64,000 nucleotides of DNA. It comes from Cryptomeria japonica (taxonomy: Eukaryota; Streptophyta; Pinopsida; Cupressales; Cupressaceae). A model generated the notes under the pieces. It was given only the letters and a program-made list of their open reading frames with translations, was not told the DNA's origin and searched no databases. How positions within the stretch are numbered: the first letter of the stretch is position 1; the number at the start of each line of letters is the position of its first letter. The translations under genes were made by a program, and so were the position numbers. Location of the stretch: positions 607,920,173 to 607,984,172 of the forward strand of contig NC_081408.1 of the NCBI RefSeq assembly GCF_030272615.1. Direction: 5' to 3'. Of this stretch, positions 45,016 through 57,445 are shown one piece after another.

Positions 45016-46480
45016 CATCAATCAGATCAAACACTTTCTTTATCAACTCTTATCAACACTGGTAACCTTTGATAAACCTCTAATAAAACATCATAACTGG
45101 TGTACTCAGAAATAATGAATGAAATGTAACATAAACAAGAACATTACATGAAAAACATTCCACACATGAACACCATAATTTTTGATGTGGAAACCTAAAT
45201 AGGGAAAAACCACAGTGGGAGTTGGCACCTACAAATATTTGTACTCTTTTGAAGTATGCCCTGTTAGGAGCTTAACCATGTTAGGAGATTACAATACACC
45301 TTGTTAGGAGCAGACCCTGTTAGGAGTCACCCTGTTAAGGTATTTGCCTAGCAGCTCGGTTAGGAGCTTGGTGATCTATTAGGATCAACAACATGAGAGG
45401 ATTTAACACTCTTTTGAGAGACTCCCTATTAGGGGACTTAATTGTTTAAGGCCTATTAGGACCTACCCAGTTAAGGGATTTAACCTGCTGCAACTGTTAG
45501 GGAACAATAGTGAAAAAGTGATCTGTTACTTGCACTTCTTTGCTTGCTAAAATTAGATCCTGATATGCTCAACACTATACAACTCTTAGGAAGATCTTAA
45601 ACTTCTCTTGGATGGCTTAACACATTATCTCAATACCACCAACACGATAAACATCAACTGTGCCATCCTAAATAGCCATCTCAACTAGGTCGGCCACAAA
45701 ACCCTAATTACACCATAAATTTACAATACAAATCATAAGAGATCATCTCAAACTGATATATAGATCATTAAATCAAATTAAAATGCAATATCAACCATTG
45801 GTTGATCGTAACCCATCACGAATATTCAATCTGTACCAAAATCAAAGCCTCAAGATACTCTACTAAGTGTTTCACTGTTTCCCAAAAAATTCTTCCTTGA
45901 ATCGCGCCAAAACAGTAATCAAATCATTGCACCCAGGTTGTTCTATGTTATCACCTTCATGTAGACTTATCATCGATCACCATCATAACAAAAATCATTA
46001 CTGGTTTAATGATTTCTTCACCGGTCTTAAACCTTACTAAAACCTTAGCAAAACTTCATCAAATATTTGAAACATGCCTTCCGGTAGTCATCACAAGTTT
46101 CAGTTCCAGTCATATACTCTTTTCCATGATACACAATCATATTCCAAACCACAAATCACCAATCATTGTCGATCATCTAATTCATTAAAAACTTCTCTGC
46201 TTTACTGGTTAAAGGCCTATTTCATAGACTTTGGTTCTCTACTAGTAAACCTTGTCTTTTGGTAAACCAAATCACTTATATGACAAAAAAAAACATCAGG
46301 AACATTAGTAATCATCATTTGACATCAGTTGCCATCAATGACAACACAAATAACTAATGATGTCATCTAATCACAAAATCTCAATCTCATCATAACAAAT
46401 AGACTTTTATTCTTTACCGGTGCAGTCATCCATCTTCAAGTGCATCACCTCATCTATATCAGTTATTGCAAATGCCAAAA
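45016..46480 (-). repeat. Element C 3' LTR, right segment
   Basis: It matches about 51336-52749. Between 45250 and 45490 it has an array of TGTTAGGAG-like words, also present in the partner LTR (51565-51770). The minus-strand start has decayed from the expected TGTTGGCA to TTTTGGCA. Confidence 0.83.
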
Positions 46481-46494
46481 TTCTCCCCCTTTGG
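46481..46494 (-). promoter_or_regulatory. Element C polypurine tract
   Basis: On the minus strand this reads CCAAAGGGGGAGAA against the LTR, similar to those of A and E. Confidence 0.8.
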
Positions 46495-46911
46495 CATTGA
46501 TGGCAACACCAATCAGCTATACAATCAGAGTAACATCATCATCTATAACTTTCTTGCCGGTACCACATCATTTGTCGGTTCTCCTCCTTTCAAATTCTCA
46601 CCCTTAACCAATGCTTCTCTCAATCTGATCTTCTGATCTTCAACTTCTCTCATATCTTTTCTTCTCCCATATCTAATTTCTTTTCTTCTCCCCCTTTGAC
46701 AACAATTCCAAAGGTGTAAATGCACCAATTGTCTTCAATTTTGTTGCTTCCTTTTCCATCATCTCTACTAATCAAATCAGAAAAATTATATTAGAGCATT
46801 AAATCAAAGCTCTACATTAGACTTTCAACCCCAAAGGAGTGGCCTGCACCTTCATCAATCCTCAGTGAAAGATAAACATGAAATCCACAATATTGATGCA
46901 TCTCCAACATT
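46495..46911 (-). other. Element C 3' untranslated stretch
   Basis: A short minus-strand open frame (46728-46543) is rich in charged residues but shows no motif. A second CTCCCCCTTTG copy lies at about 46689. Confidence 0.45.
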
Positions 46912-49900
46912 CTAGTTCTTCTGGTGTAGGGGTCTAACCCCTAGTTGACCTCTAGGAAACTCAAAGGTAGCCTTCGATAAGGGCTTAGTAAAGATATCAG
47001 CTAACTGATCTTTACTCTTCACATATTCCATTTTCACCTCTTTTTCTTGAGCTCTTTCCCTTAGGAAATGATACTTCAATTCAATGTGCTTGGTTCTAGA
47101 ATGAAGTACAAGATTCTTAGAAATATTTATTGCACTTGTATTATCACAATAGATAGTCACCGGTTCAAACATATCTATATTGAATCCTTCTAGCACGTCT
47201 CATCCATATTTCCTACATGCAATTCATGGATGCAACTAATGAATTCAATGTGTTTGTTTCTTTCTCGTCCATGCCACTAATCTTCCATCAAGTAGAAAAG
47301 CTCTTCTAGTTGTGTTTTTTTGATCATCCACATTACCTTCCCTATCAACATCAGTAAAGACATCCAAATTAAAATCTCCTTTATAGGGATACCATAAATG
47401 ATAGTCTACTGTGCCTTTGAGATACTGAAAAATTCTCTTCACAACCACCATGTGACTCTCCTTAGGCTCTTTTTGAAATCTACCCACTAATCTAACAGCA
47501 TGAGAAATGTCTAGTTTTCTATGAACAACATAGTGTAGCTTGCCAATCATATATTTGTACTCTTTTTCACTAATAGAAAGGGAATCATCTTTCTTTGATA
47601 ACTTGCAACCTATCACCATCGGTGTTCCTACCAGTTTGTAGTCTTCCATGTCGAAAGTCTTCAACACCTCTTTAATATACTTGGTCTAACAAATAAAAAT
47701 ACCAACATCCAGTTGTTGGACCTATAATCTAATAAAGAAATTTATTTCACTGATTAGAGACATTTCAAATTCCTTTTTCATTGTATTAGCAAAATCCATA
47801 CACATATCATCATTTCCACAAAAAATTATGTCATCTACAAACACTTCTGCTATCAACATCTTGTCTCCATCAGTCTTCAAATAAATGTTGTTGTCCTCAT
47901 TGGTACGTTAGAGTCCAATTTTAATCAAATGTGCATGTAATCTCTCATACAATATTCTGGTGTTTGTTTTAGACCATATAGTGCTTTATGCAATTTACAC
48001 ACCATGTCCTTATCATCAATCAAGAAAAATCCATCTGGTTGTTCAATGTATACTTCTTCTAGAATTCCATTCAGAAAATGTGATTTGACATCCATTTGAT
48101 AAACTTTGAATCCCTTATATACAGCAAATGCTAGTAGCATCCTTACACCTTCTAATCTAGCAACTAGTGCAAATGTTTCACCATAATCCTCACCTTCTTC
48201 TTGAGCATACCCTTTGCAGACTAACCTCACCTTGTTTCTTACAATTTTTCCTTCTTCATTCAATTTATTCCTAAAGACCCATTTTGTTCCAATTACATTC
48301 TTATCCTCTGGTCTAGGAACAAGTGGCCATGTCTGATTCTTCTCAATTTGATCTAATTCTTCATTCATTGCATTCACCCAATTGTCATCCTTTAGTGCTT
48401 CCTTAACTATCTTGGTTCTATTGTAGAGATCAAACATGAGTTCTCTCAGATCTTTCTCATGTTTTGCACACCTACATTCTTATCACCAATTATATGCTCT
48501 TGTGAATGGTTCAATTTGACATATCTAGGCATTTCCTGTGCCGATTATGCATCTTCTGCATCAGGTTCTTCATTTTCTTCCTCACTGTCATTGCTTACTA
48601 GTTGAGCATCTAATTCTGCATTTGCCGATTCTTCATTATTCTTTGCCTTTGATTCCTCATTATCATCCTTTTCAGGTTTTGATCTACTTGTACCTTCAGA
48701 CTTATTAGATAGATCATCAACTTTTACATTAGCACTTTCAACAATTTTCTTAGTTCTCTTATTGTAACATTTATATGCCTTACTCTTAGAAGAGTAACCA
48801 AGAAAAAATTCCCTCCAGATTTTGCATCAAATTTCTCAGTGTAGTTATCTCTCTTAATAAAACATTGACTTCCAAAAATTTTAAAATAACTTACAAAAGG
48901 TGTTTTTCCATACCATAGCTCATAGGGTGTCTTATTATTACCTCTCTCCACTAGTACCTAGTTTAAAGTGATATAGCAGTACTAACTGCTTCTCTCCAAA
49001 ATATTTTGGATACATCACCCTATAATAACATGGTTCTTGCAGCTTCAACTATTGTTCTATTCATCCTTTCTTCTATGCCATTCTGTTGTGGTGTCCTTGG
49101 AGAAGACATTTATCTCTTGATACCCTATTCATCACAATACTTAACAAATTCATCAGATGTGAATTCACCTCCTCAGTCTGATCTTAAACACTTTAGATTC
49201 TTATCGGTTTCATTCTCAACCAGAGCTTTCAATGATTTAAATTTACTAAATGCTTCTGATTTCTCCTTCAAAAATGTCACCCACATCATTTTAGAATAGT
49301 CATCAATGAAAATCATGAAATACCTATCACTGCAATAGCTCTTTGTTCTCATTGGGCCACAAAGATTAGTATGCACCAAATCTAAAATATTCTCAGCAGT
49401 ACAATTCTTTCTCTTGAAATAAATAGAGGTCATCTTACCAATTTGACAATCTTTTCATATCACACTATCTGGTTTGACAATTTGTGGTAATGCTCTTACA
49501 ACACTTGACTTTCTTATCTTAACTAAACTAACAAAATTAACATGAAAACATCTTTTATGCCATAACCAACTGTCTTCCATTCTTGCAACTAGACAATTAT
49601 TAATATTACTATTCAAATGGAATAAGTTACCTCTAGTTTTCTTCTTGGTAGCAATCAGTTCAACATTACCTCCAAGAATTTTGTAGACTCCACTTTTAAA
49701 CTCAAGCAAATAAAATTTATCATTGAGTTGACCAGCACTTAAAAGATTATGCTTTAGCCCATCAACCCAAAATACATCATCAACATTACTCTTCCCATTT
49801 ACAGAAATTGAACCTTTACCTTTCACTAGGCAGGGAGAGTTATTTCCAAATCTAACAACACCTCCATCAAATTCATCAAAGGTTATGAACATACTTTTGT

Positions 49901-50996
49901 CTCTGGTCATATGGTGTGAGCAACCACTATCTATAATCCATTCATCACTATTCTTCATATGTGATACTAGTGCCTTTTCATCTAACAGTTCCTCCTTCAT
50001 GGCTACAAACACAATTTCTTCATTGTCATCTTCATCTTTAGACTCCTCATTTGTCACACCTTCATCTATTGCAACATAACAATGTTTCTTTCCCTTTCCT
50101 TTGAATCTTCTAAACTTCTCTTTCTTATCAGTGTTAGGGCAGTTAGCAACAATATGACCAATTTTACTACAAGAGAAACACTTCAAAGGTAGCTTTCCTT
50201 TATACTTACCGGTGCCTCTTGGAAATAGTTTTGTTAACAATGCCTCAAGTTCCATCACTTGATCTTCATTGTCCTCATTTCCCTAGTTACTTCTATGAAT
50301 TTACCTGCACTCATTATTTTGACATATATCTTTTCCTTTTCTAGTAGATGAACTGGTAACAGAAGCTTTAAAGGTAGATTCAATAGTTTTTGTCACACTA
50401 TTGTCAAAACTATTTAACTCAAAAGTTGTAAGCTTACCAATCAATGAATCAATAGTTACCTTATCCTTTGAAATAGATCTAACTTCTTGGATTGTAGATA
50501 CCCTTATAACATACTGAGGTTGAAGAGTTCTAAGAATTTTCCTTACTATTGCATCATCTTCCATTTTACCTCTAGCACTCTTTATGTCGCCAACAACTTC
50601 TTTGATTCTCTGACCATACTGTGCAATATTTTCTCCTTCAAGAATTCACATGTCATCAAACTTTCCTCTCAAAATTTCCTCTTTGTCTCTTTTAACATGC
50701 TCATCTCCTCCATAGATTGTTTCTAACTTTTTCCAAACCTCAACTATAGCTTCCAATCCTTGAACATCAATATATTCTGAATCAGATAGAGTACTTACAA
50801 TACCTTGTAGGGCTTGAATGTTATCTTGTTTCTCTTTAAGTTCATCTGGTGTCAAGGGAGTAGTGGTAGGAGCAACATATGTTGTTTCAACTTGCTTCCA
50901 ATATTGTGAACCAAGACCTTTGATGTTGATCTTCATTCTATCTTTCCAGATCTTGTAGTTATCCTTGTTGAACTTGGGACCCTCTTTCTTCAACAT
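46912..50996 (-). pseudogene. Element C gag-pol polyprotein (Ty1/copia), decayed
   Basis: The ATG at 50996 begins gag (FNKDNYKIWKDRM; LKEKQDNIQALQGI, the copia gag/UBN2 pattern), followed by a canonical zinc knuckle CFSCSKIGHIVANC (about 50190). Then come protease WIIDSGCSHHMT (about 49930), the pre-integrase finger (DSWLWHKRCFHVNF), integrase (FIDDYSKMMWV; RSD then a stop, GGEF; EERMNRT), RT (48330-47690) with FVDD at 47830-47841, and RNase H (47380-46912; YCDNTSAINISKN, SRTKHIELKYHFLRE). The order integrase before RT is diagnostic for Ty1/copia. Numerous stops and several frameshifts break it, so only fragments stay open. It was once an autonomous element of the group to which A, E and G could have been satellites. 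Confidence 0.88.
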
Positions 50997-51055
50997 CTTG
51001 ACTTCCTCAGAATCTTTCCCTCAAGTAGTTAGGATTTCTACACATAGAGGACCAA

Positions 51056-51068
51056 AGCTCTGATACCA
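51056..51068 (-). promoter_or_regulatory. Element C primer-binding site
   Basis: On the minus strand this reads TGGTATCAGAGCT, two bases inside the LTR end at 51071. It is an initiator tRNA-Met type. Confidence 0.9.
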
Positions 51069-51070
51069 AT

Positions 51071-52749
51071 TGTTAATCCTATGAGGATCCAATTAATACT
51101 GAGAGGGGCGGTGAATCAATATTAATACCAATTGAAACTTTAAACCCAAAATCAAACTTATACCAGATCTAAAATCATTTATCAGAATATCTCAACTTCT
51201 TTTATCACATCTAACGACCTCTTTATCAGATTTTCTAACACATTAATCAAATCATTTACCACATCTATCAATTCTTTCACCACTTCAGCAATCATATAGA
51301 TTTGATCATTTACCAATTTATTATCCTCGTCAATCAGATCCAACACTTTTTCTATCAACTCTTATCAGTACCGATAACCTTTGATAAACCTCTAATAAAA
51401 CATCATAACAAGTGTACTAAAAAAGAATGCATGAAATGTAACATAAACAAGAACATCACATGAAAAACACTCTACACATGAACACCATAGTTTTTGACAT
51501 GAAAACCCAAATAGGGAAAAACCACAGTGGGAGTTGGCACCCACAAATATTTTTACTCTTTTGAAGTATGCCCTGTTAGGAGCTTACAATATGCCCTGTT
51601 AGGAGCAAACCTTATTAGGAGTCACCTGGTTAGGAGCTTGATGATATGTTAGGATCAACCTCATGAGAGGATTTATCACTCTTTTGAGAGATTCCCTGTT
51701 AGGGGACTTAAATGTTTAAGGCCTATTAGGACCTACCTGGTTAAGGTATTTAACGTACTGCAACTGTTAGGGAACAACATTGAAAAAGTGATATGTTACT
51801 TGCACTTCTCTGCTTGCTAAATCAGATTTAGTTATGCTCAACACTCTAAAACTCTCAAGTAGATCTCACACTTCTCTTTGATGGCTTAACACATTCTCTC
51901 AAGACCACCAACATGATAAACATCAACTATGCCATCCTAAATAGCCATCTCAACTAGGTTGGCCACAAAAACCTAATTACATCATGAATTTGCAATAAAA
52001 ATCATAAGAGATCATCTCAGATCAATATAAATATGATTACATCAAATTAAAATGCAATATCAACTGTTGGTTGATCGTAACCCATCATGAAAATGTGATC
52101 TGTACCAAAGTCAAAGCCTCAAAACACTCTACTAAGGGTTTCATAGTTTCCCAAGAAATTCTTCCTTGAATCATGCCAAAACAACAATCAAATCATTTCA
52201 CACAGGTTCTATCATGTTACCACATTCATGTAGACTTGTCATTGATCACTCTCATAACAGAAATCATTACTGGTTTAATTATTTCTTCAGTGCTCTTAAA
52301 CCCTACTAAAACCTTAGCAAAACTTCATCAGAAATTTGAAAAATGTTTTCTAGTAGTCATCACAAGTTCTAGTTCCGGTCATATACTCTTTTCAATGACA
52401 CAAGATCATATTCCAAACCACAAATCACCAATCATCCTTGATCATCCAATTCAATCAAAACATCTCTTCTTTACTGGTTAAAGTCCTATTTCATAGACTT
52501 CAATTCTCTACCAGTAAACCATGTCTTCCAGTAAACCAAATCACTTAGATGACAAAATAAAACATCAAGAATATCAGTAATCATCATTTGACATTAGTTG
52601 CCATCAATAACAATACAAATAATTGATCATGTCATCTAATCACAAAATCTTGATCTTTTCATCACAAATAGACTTCTATTTTTTACCAATGCAGTCATCC
52701 ATCTTCAACTACATCACCTCATCTATATCAGTTATGCCAAATGACAATA
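51071..52749 (-). repeat. Element C 5' LTR
   Basis: The 1679-bp partner of the split 3' LTR. The U5 motif is at about 51098-51120 and the TGTTAGGAG-like array at 51565-51770. The outer terminus is decayed (GACAATA for the expected GCCAACA), so 52749 is set by alignment with 46480. Confidence 0.82.
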
Positions 52750-52754
52750 GATTT
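52750..52754. repeat. Target-site duplication of element C, right copy (GATTT)
   Basis: It matches four of five bases with 14918-14922. Confidence 0.58.
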
Positions 52755-53140
52755 TGCTTACCGAAGGTAGGTGCTCATTTTCTAGGTTTGGTCTTGGGCT
52801 GCTTGGGAGTAGCTAGTTTTGCAATACTTACCGAGGAATACCCATATGTTTGGCAAGTTCCTCAACCTCCTTTCTCACCTTCCTCTTCCTTCCAACCTCT
52901 ATGAATTTCTTATGTAGGTTTAGGTCATTTTTCTTAAAAGTTCCAAATCTTTCTTCCTTCAAATCTATCATTTGGCTTATTAGATGTTGTGCATATTCTT
53001 CAAGTGTAATAGTGATACATGAGCATCCCCGGTCAGTGGGCAATCTTGCATCAACCAAAAATTGTTTCCTTTCAATTTTGTTCTTATTTAGTTCTTTGTG
53101 TAGTTTTCTATGTTGCTACAAATTGATATTGGTAGTTGAT
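52755..53140 (-). pseudogene. Element E ORF2, N-terminal side
   Basis: The minus-strand frame 53058-52828 and its flanks give a charged helical segment (ITLEEYAQHLISQMIDLKEERFG; KKFIEVGRKRKVRKEVEELAKH), then a basic stretch (KQPKTKPRK) after a shift. This leads across the C insertion into the basic segment at 14903. The layout mirrors the middle of element A ORF2 (helical then Lys-rich). Right of about 53140 the frame is lost, and no gag or 5' LTR of E is found, so E is probably cut by element H or by deletion. Confidence 0.5.
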
Positions 53141-53838
53141 TGTTCTTCATGGTATATCTTATTTTTAGTTTCTAGATGGTTTCATGTGCTTGATTCTAGA
53201 TTTCCAGCTCATTTGGGTTCTTTTCTAGCTAGTTATCACTTTCGGTTGACTGTTTCTGGGTTCTGGGACAGTTCTTGTGCTTACCAATTGGTTTTTCTTC
53301 ATCACTGGTCCAATTATTGGCATATGCATCCATCTTGGATCTTGTCCGATGTTCCTTAGCATGTGGCCAACCTTCCTACTAAAGTGCATCACTTGGTTGT
53401 TATTTTCTGGAAAGATTTATCTAATTCTGAGGGCCAGCCTAATTACACATTTTATTTTCTTGCATTGGTGAATATAATCTTACGAGATTGACTCAGATAG
53501 GTTCTGGTGGGTATAAATGTGTTATTATGTATTCATTTGTGGGGGTAGAGGAAGTAGAACTTAGAATAAGAATTAAGATTTGCATGTTATGATCTGGTTG
53601 ATTCTTAGTGTCCCGGTTGGATTGTATCTGGCTTGAAGCCTGCATGTAACCGGTTAATTATTGGATGTTCTTTGATGATAACATTATGATTGCCAAATGG
53701 TTGCTAGAAGTTATAAGGCTTTAATATGATCTATTTATGTAAATTTGTTATGGTTTCTTTCTTCTTACATTGTCTCTCTCTTGCTCCATAAGTTGGTTGA
53801 CTCTTTTGAGGGTTTTTACCAATTATGGCTACACCAAG
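53141..53838 (+). other. Possible element H 5' LTR/leader, no gene seen
   Basis: No supported gene. Since a primer site of element H starts at 53839, this stretch probably holds its 5' LTR, perhaps ending TATGGCTACA at 53833. No second copy is in the window, so neither its ends nor its nature can be shown. Confidence 0.3.
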
Positions 53839-53849
53839 TGGTATTAGAG
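53839..53849 (+). promoter_or_regulatory. Candidate element H primer-binding site
   Basis: TGGTATTAGAG followed by ATGG resembles the initiator tRNA-Met site with one C to T change, and precedes a chromovirus gag in the same orientation. Confidence 0.6.
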
Positions 53850-54069
53850 ATGGTTATGGACTAGCTGGTGGAAGAATTGTTTGCAAACATTGAGGTACTT
53901 CTTGGGGTGGATAGATCACCGATTGGAAGTAGTATGTGCATGTGTTCAATAGATCATTAAGGGGAGGCAATTGAAACCAGTAGTCAGATCGCCAAGTTGA
54001 GGCAGTTCACTGGAGTCGAAGAAGAGATGCCGCTGAGGAGGTAAAACCCCCTACAGGGTAGAGCAGATG

Positions 54070-55640
54070 ATGGAAGACTTCAAGAATGAAGTGAGGAATG
54101 AAATCCAAAATGCTTTAACTGGTTTGTGAAGAAACCCTGATTCTGAGGATGAATGTGAGGAATCCAGTGAAGAACTTGAGGAAGTATAAGGACCGGAAGT
54201 TGAAATAGAGGAAAGATTCTGGAGAGAAATGGTGCAAGTGAGTAAAGTTCATAAATTTGAGGTTTCCAACTTTTTGAGAACACTAAAACCAGAGGATCTG
54301 ATCAATTGGATTGGAGAGTTACAGGATTACTTTGAGTTTCAGGATGTCAAGGACCTGTAGAGAGTCTAACTGGCATAGACCAATTTCAAAGGGCATGCTG
54401 CTTTGTGGTGGAAATAATTGTAGAAAGATAGAGTGGAGGATGGTGAATTGAAGATCACCTAGTGGACACAGATGGTTGCAAGATTGAAGGCCAAGTTCAT
54501 ACTGGGAGACTATGAATTGGAACTATTCAAAAAGCTACAAAACCTAAAATAGAGAAATATGACTGTAAAGGAATATAGTGAGGAATTATACAAGGTGGTG
54601 ATCAAATCTAGACATAGAGAGATGGATAGAAAAAAGGTGGCGAGGCACATCAATGGACTTGCTTTTAGCATTCAGGATGAGATGAGTATGTTGAAGGTTT
54701 CCATAGTTAAAGAAGCTTACCAATATGCTTTGAAGGATTAGGAGAAGGTGATAAGAAGACAACCAAATAAGGGAAAGGAGAAATTCAAGATGAGTGATAG
54801 TATGAAGAAACTAGTTGAAGAAGAGGAGTCAAAACCTAAGTGGAGTAAAGAATCAGAATAAAGGACACTGAGGAAAGGTAGCATCAGTACTGGTAGAGAA
54901 TTTCTTGGAAAATGTTTCATGTGGAGAAACCAGACATAGATTCTATGAATGTAAGAAAGGAATGACAAGAGTTTGTGTGGCAAGTGAGGAACCAGAAGGT
55001 GATTGTACTGGATTTGACTGTGTACTAGAGCAAGGAGAATCCCTTCTATTCAAAAGAAAGGATACCAAATCTACTCAAAGGAAGAGTCTTTTTCGGACTC
55101 TGTGCAAATCAGGTGGTAAGTGTTGTAAGGCCATTGTAGATAGTGGAAGTATTGATAATTTAGTATCTAAGGAGATGGTTGTGAAGCTTGGGTTGAAGAG
55201 GCTTAAGCATCCTTGTCCTTATGAGGTAAGTTGGTTACAAGATGATCAAAAGATAGAGATACCATAGTAGTGTTTGGTGAGTATCAATATTGGGCTTTTA
55301 GAGATGAAGTTTTATGTGATGTTGTGTCTATGAATGTTTGTCATGTCTTGTTGGGAAAACCTTAGCAGTATGATAGAGGAGTTATTTATGACTATAGAAG
55401 AAACCTAGTTACTATTGAAAAGGATGGGTAGAAGTTCACATTTATCTCTTTGAAGGAGAAAGAGGAGGAGGTGAAGAATATAAGTCTTGAGAGAAGCTAT
55501 ACTAATGAGAAACTAGTGGCAGAGGTTATACTAGAAGGTTTGATAAAACCAGTTATAGAGGTCATACCGAAGGTTTTGAAGAAAGATATGATAGAACCAG
55601 TTGCAGAGGTTAAACCAGAGGGTGACATGAGTTTATAGAA
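54070..55640 (+). pseudogene. Element H chromovirus gag-protease, truncated by element F
   Basis: The frame from ATG 54070 gives a Ty3/gypsy gag: an acidic N-terminus, then FEVSNFLRTLKPEDLINWI, GHAALWW, LKAKFILGDYELELFKKLQNL, MTVKEYSEELYKV and ARHINGLAFSIQDEM, the pattern of plant chromovirus Retrotrans_gag. After a frameshift a partial knuckle SCGETRHRFYECKKG, the linker LEQGESLLFKRK and an aspartic protease with VDSGSIDNLVSKEMV (about 55138) follow. VCHVLLGKP, DYRRNLVTIEKDG and a K/E-rich tail come after that. RT and the rest are missing because F's LTR begins at 55679. Many stops and two or more frameshifts make it dead. It likely resumes beyond 64000, after F. Confidence 0.78.
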
Positions 55641-55678
55641 GGATCTGACGAATGAACCTGATGAACAGATGGAACCGG

Positions 55679-57370
55679 TGTTGGAATTGCATTGTCATTG
55701 ATGTCAACCGGTATTGCAAGCTACCGGTAGGGTGCGTCAACCCCGTATGAAGAAGATTGAACCGAAAAAAAGAAGAGAAGTATGATTGTGTGTTGATAGA
55801 TGATATCATCGGTATAAGGTGACATGAAAGAGTGAGATGGAATGCTTGAGTATTAACCAATAAGGCATAAATCGATATGATGGTTCACTCTTTATTTGTG
55901 ATGAACTAAATGAATGGCATGAAGACATACCAGAAGGCAAGATGAACTATTAGTATGATGATTCTGATAATAATAGTTGTCCTTTGTGTTAGGAATATCG
56001 GTAAAGGTTTGTTTTGGTATAAGGTTTTGTACTGACAGGGATGTTTAGGGTTGAACTGACTCTTTGTTGGCAAGTTGAAAATATGTCTATGTGTGTCATG
56101 GGGAGATGAGGTGGAAAACATGTAGAGGTCAATGAAATGTTCATTCACATGGTTGTCCTTGCAGTTGGTGGTCATTAAATGATAAAACCACAAATCAAGG
56201 GATGATATCTGGCTAATGCGGCTTTAGGAAGAATGGATAACAAATAATGATTAGGTAGTTGTTGGCATAGTGATTGTCGCATGAAATCCGATTGTAGATT
56301 GACCTTCAGTTAGAAACATTTAGGTGCAATGAGGTTGACAAAGATCAAGGTCGTAAAGCAGGATAAAGTTTTCTATTTTTAGCAAACATGCATTGGATGA
56401 ATAAAAACATATACAGATGCATCTCCCCAAAGCATATGAGAGATCCAAGGTAGATCAAATCAGATTTGATAATGATTTGGTCGAAGGAAAGAAACCCTAA
56501 CTGCCTAAAGTTTGAATTTGTTTTAGGCGGGAAAACTTGTTCTTAAATACACAAGTCCAAATTCATGAGGTTATTGCTATGGAATGATATGTGATTATGT
56601 TGGTAAATGAAAGAGATAGAGAAATGATTGTTTAAGTGAAAAACAAGGAAAATCTCAAGTGACTATGTGTTGAAGGAGAAACTGGTAAGGTGTGTGAACC
56701 GACAAAGAACAACCAGCAGAGACAAAACCTGGCAAAGTGTAAGCATGTGTGAGGTGAATCTAGCAGACAAAGGAAGATAATTTTTTAACAGAGTAAGGAG
56801 AAACATAAAGGAATTGTTCCAGTGAGTGTGGAAGTTTCATAGACCAGTAAGATTGAAACCAGTAGAGAAGTATATCAAAGGGTTGCAAAACTTCATTTGC
56901 AATTGGGAAGTTATTTTTGTATTTGAATCTTCATATTATTTTCACTGAGTAGGTTCTTAGTGCAAGGATTGTAGCCCCTTTAGGTTGTAGCCTATAAATT
57001 GTTCAAGGGTTGGTGCTCCTTTGAGTTGGTTCTCATAAATTAGGGGTTGGTGCTCCTTGGGTTGGTGCCCTAAAATTATATTGAGATCTTTTACATTGTG
57101 AGGCTGAATTGGAGGAGAAAATCTTTAACAACTATTCTCATCAAGGATTTTCCCACATTGGGTTTTCCTCGTATATTTAGTGTTATTTGATGTATTATTG
57201 TGTATGAGTTATGTTGATGTTATATCAAATCATTTCACACACATAGTTTGCACTTATTGGGCTATTGATCAACATTCAGTTTGTTTTATATTGTACCAGT
57301 ATTCCCTATTGAAGAAAAAGTTTTTAAATTGCCGATTCACCCCCCTCTCAGTGATCCATTGTGTCCAACA
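55679..57370 (+). repeat. Element F 5' LTR
   Basis: This 1692-bp LTR has TGTTGGAATT/GTCCAACA ends, with the shared U5 motif GATTCACCCCCCTCTCAGT at 57335-57353. It matches 62897 onward, apart from a gap around 55850-55890. Confidence 0.88.
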
Positions 57371-57372
57371 AT

Positions 57373-57385
57373 TGGTATAAGAGCC
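57373..57385 (+). promoter_or_regulatory. Element F primer-binding site
   Basis: TGGTATAAGAGCC lies two bases after the LTR, an initiator tRNA-Met type with one changed base. Confidence 0.88.
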
Positions 57386-57445
57386 TAGGTACCCTATTTT
57401 TTCATAGTGTTCTCTAGCTTGGGTAGATCCTATCAAGTGTTCACA

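Larger units (their letters stand above)
14923..52749 (-). mobile_element. Element C: complete Ty1/copia retrotransposon, split by B and D
   Basis: Its two LTRs are 14923-15179 continued at 45016-46480, and 51071-52749. The interior (46481-51070) has a tRNA-Met PBS, a gag-pol in copia order (gag, protease, integrase, RT, RNase H) and a polypurine tract, all on the minus strand. The 29.8-kb element B sits in the 3' LTR. Taking out B with one ATCCT copy leaves an LTR of about 1.72 kb that matches the 1.68-kb partner. Gag-pol has many stops and shifts. C lies inside ORF2 of element E. Confidence 0.85.

Noticed and set aside
52850-53359. 169-codon plus-strand Ser/Phe-rich ORF
   Set aside because: It is opposite E's ORF2 and has no motif; the minus-strand frame matches the family protein.
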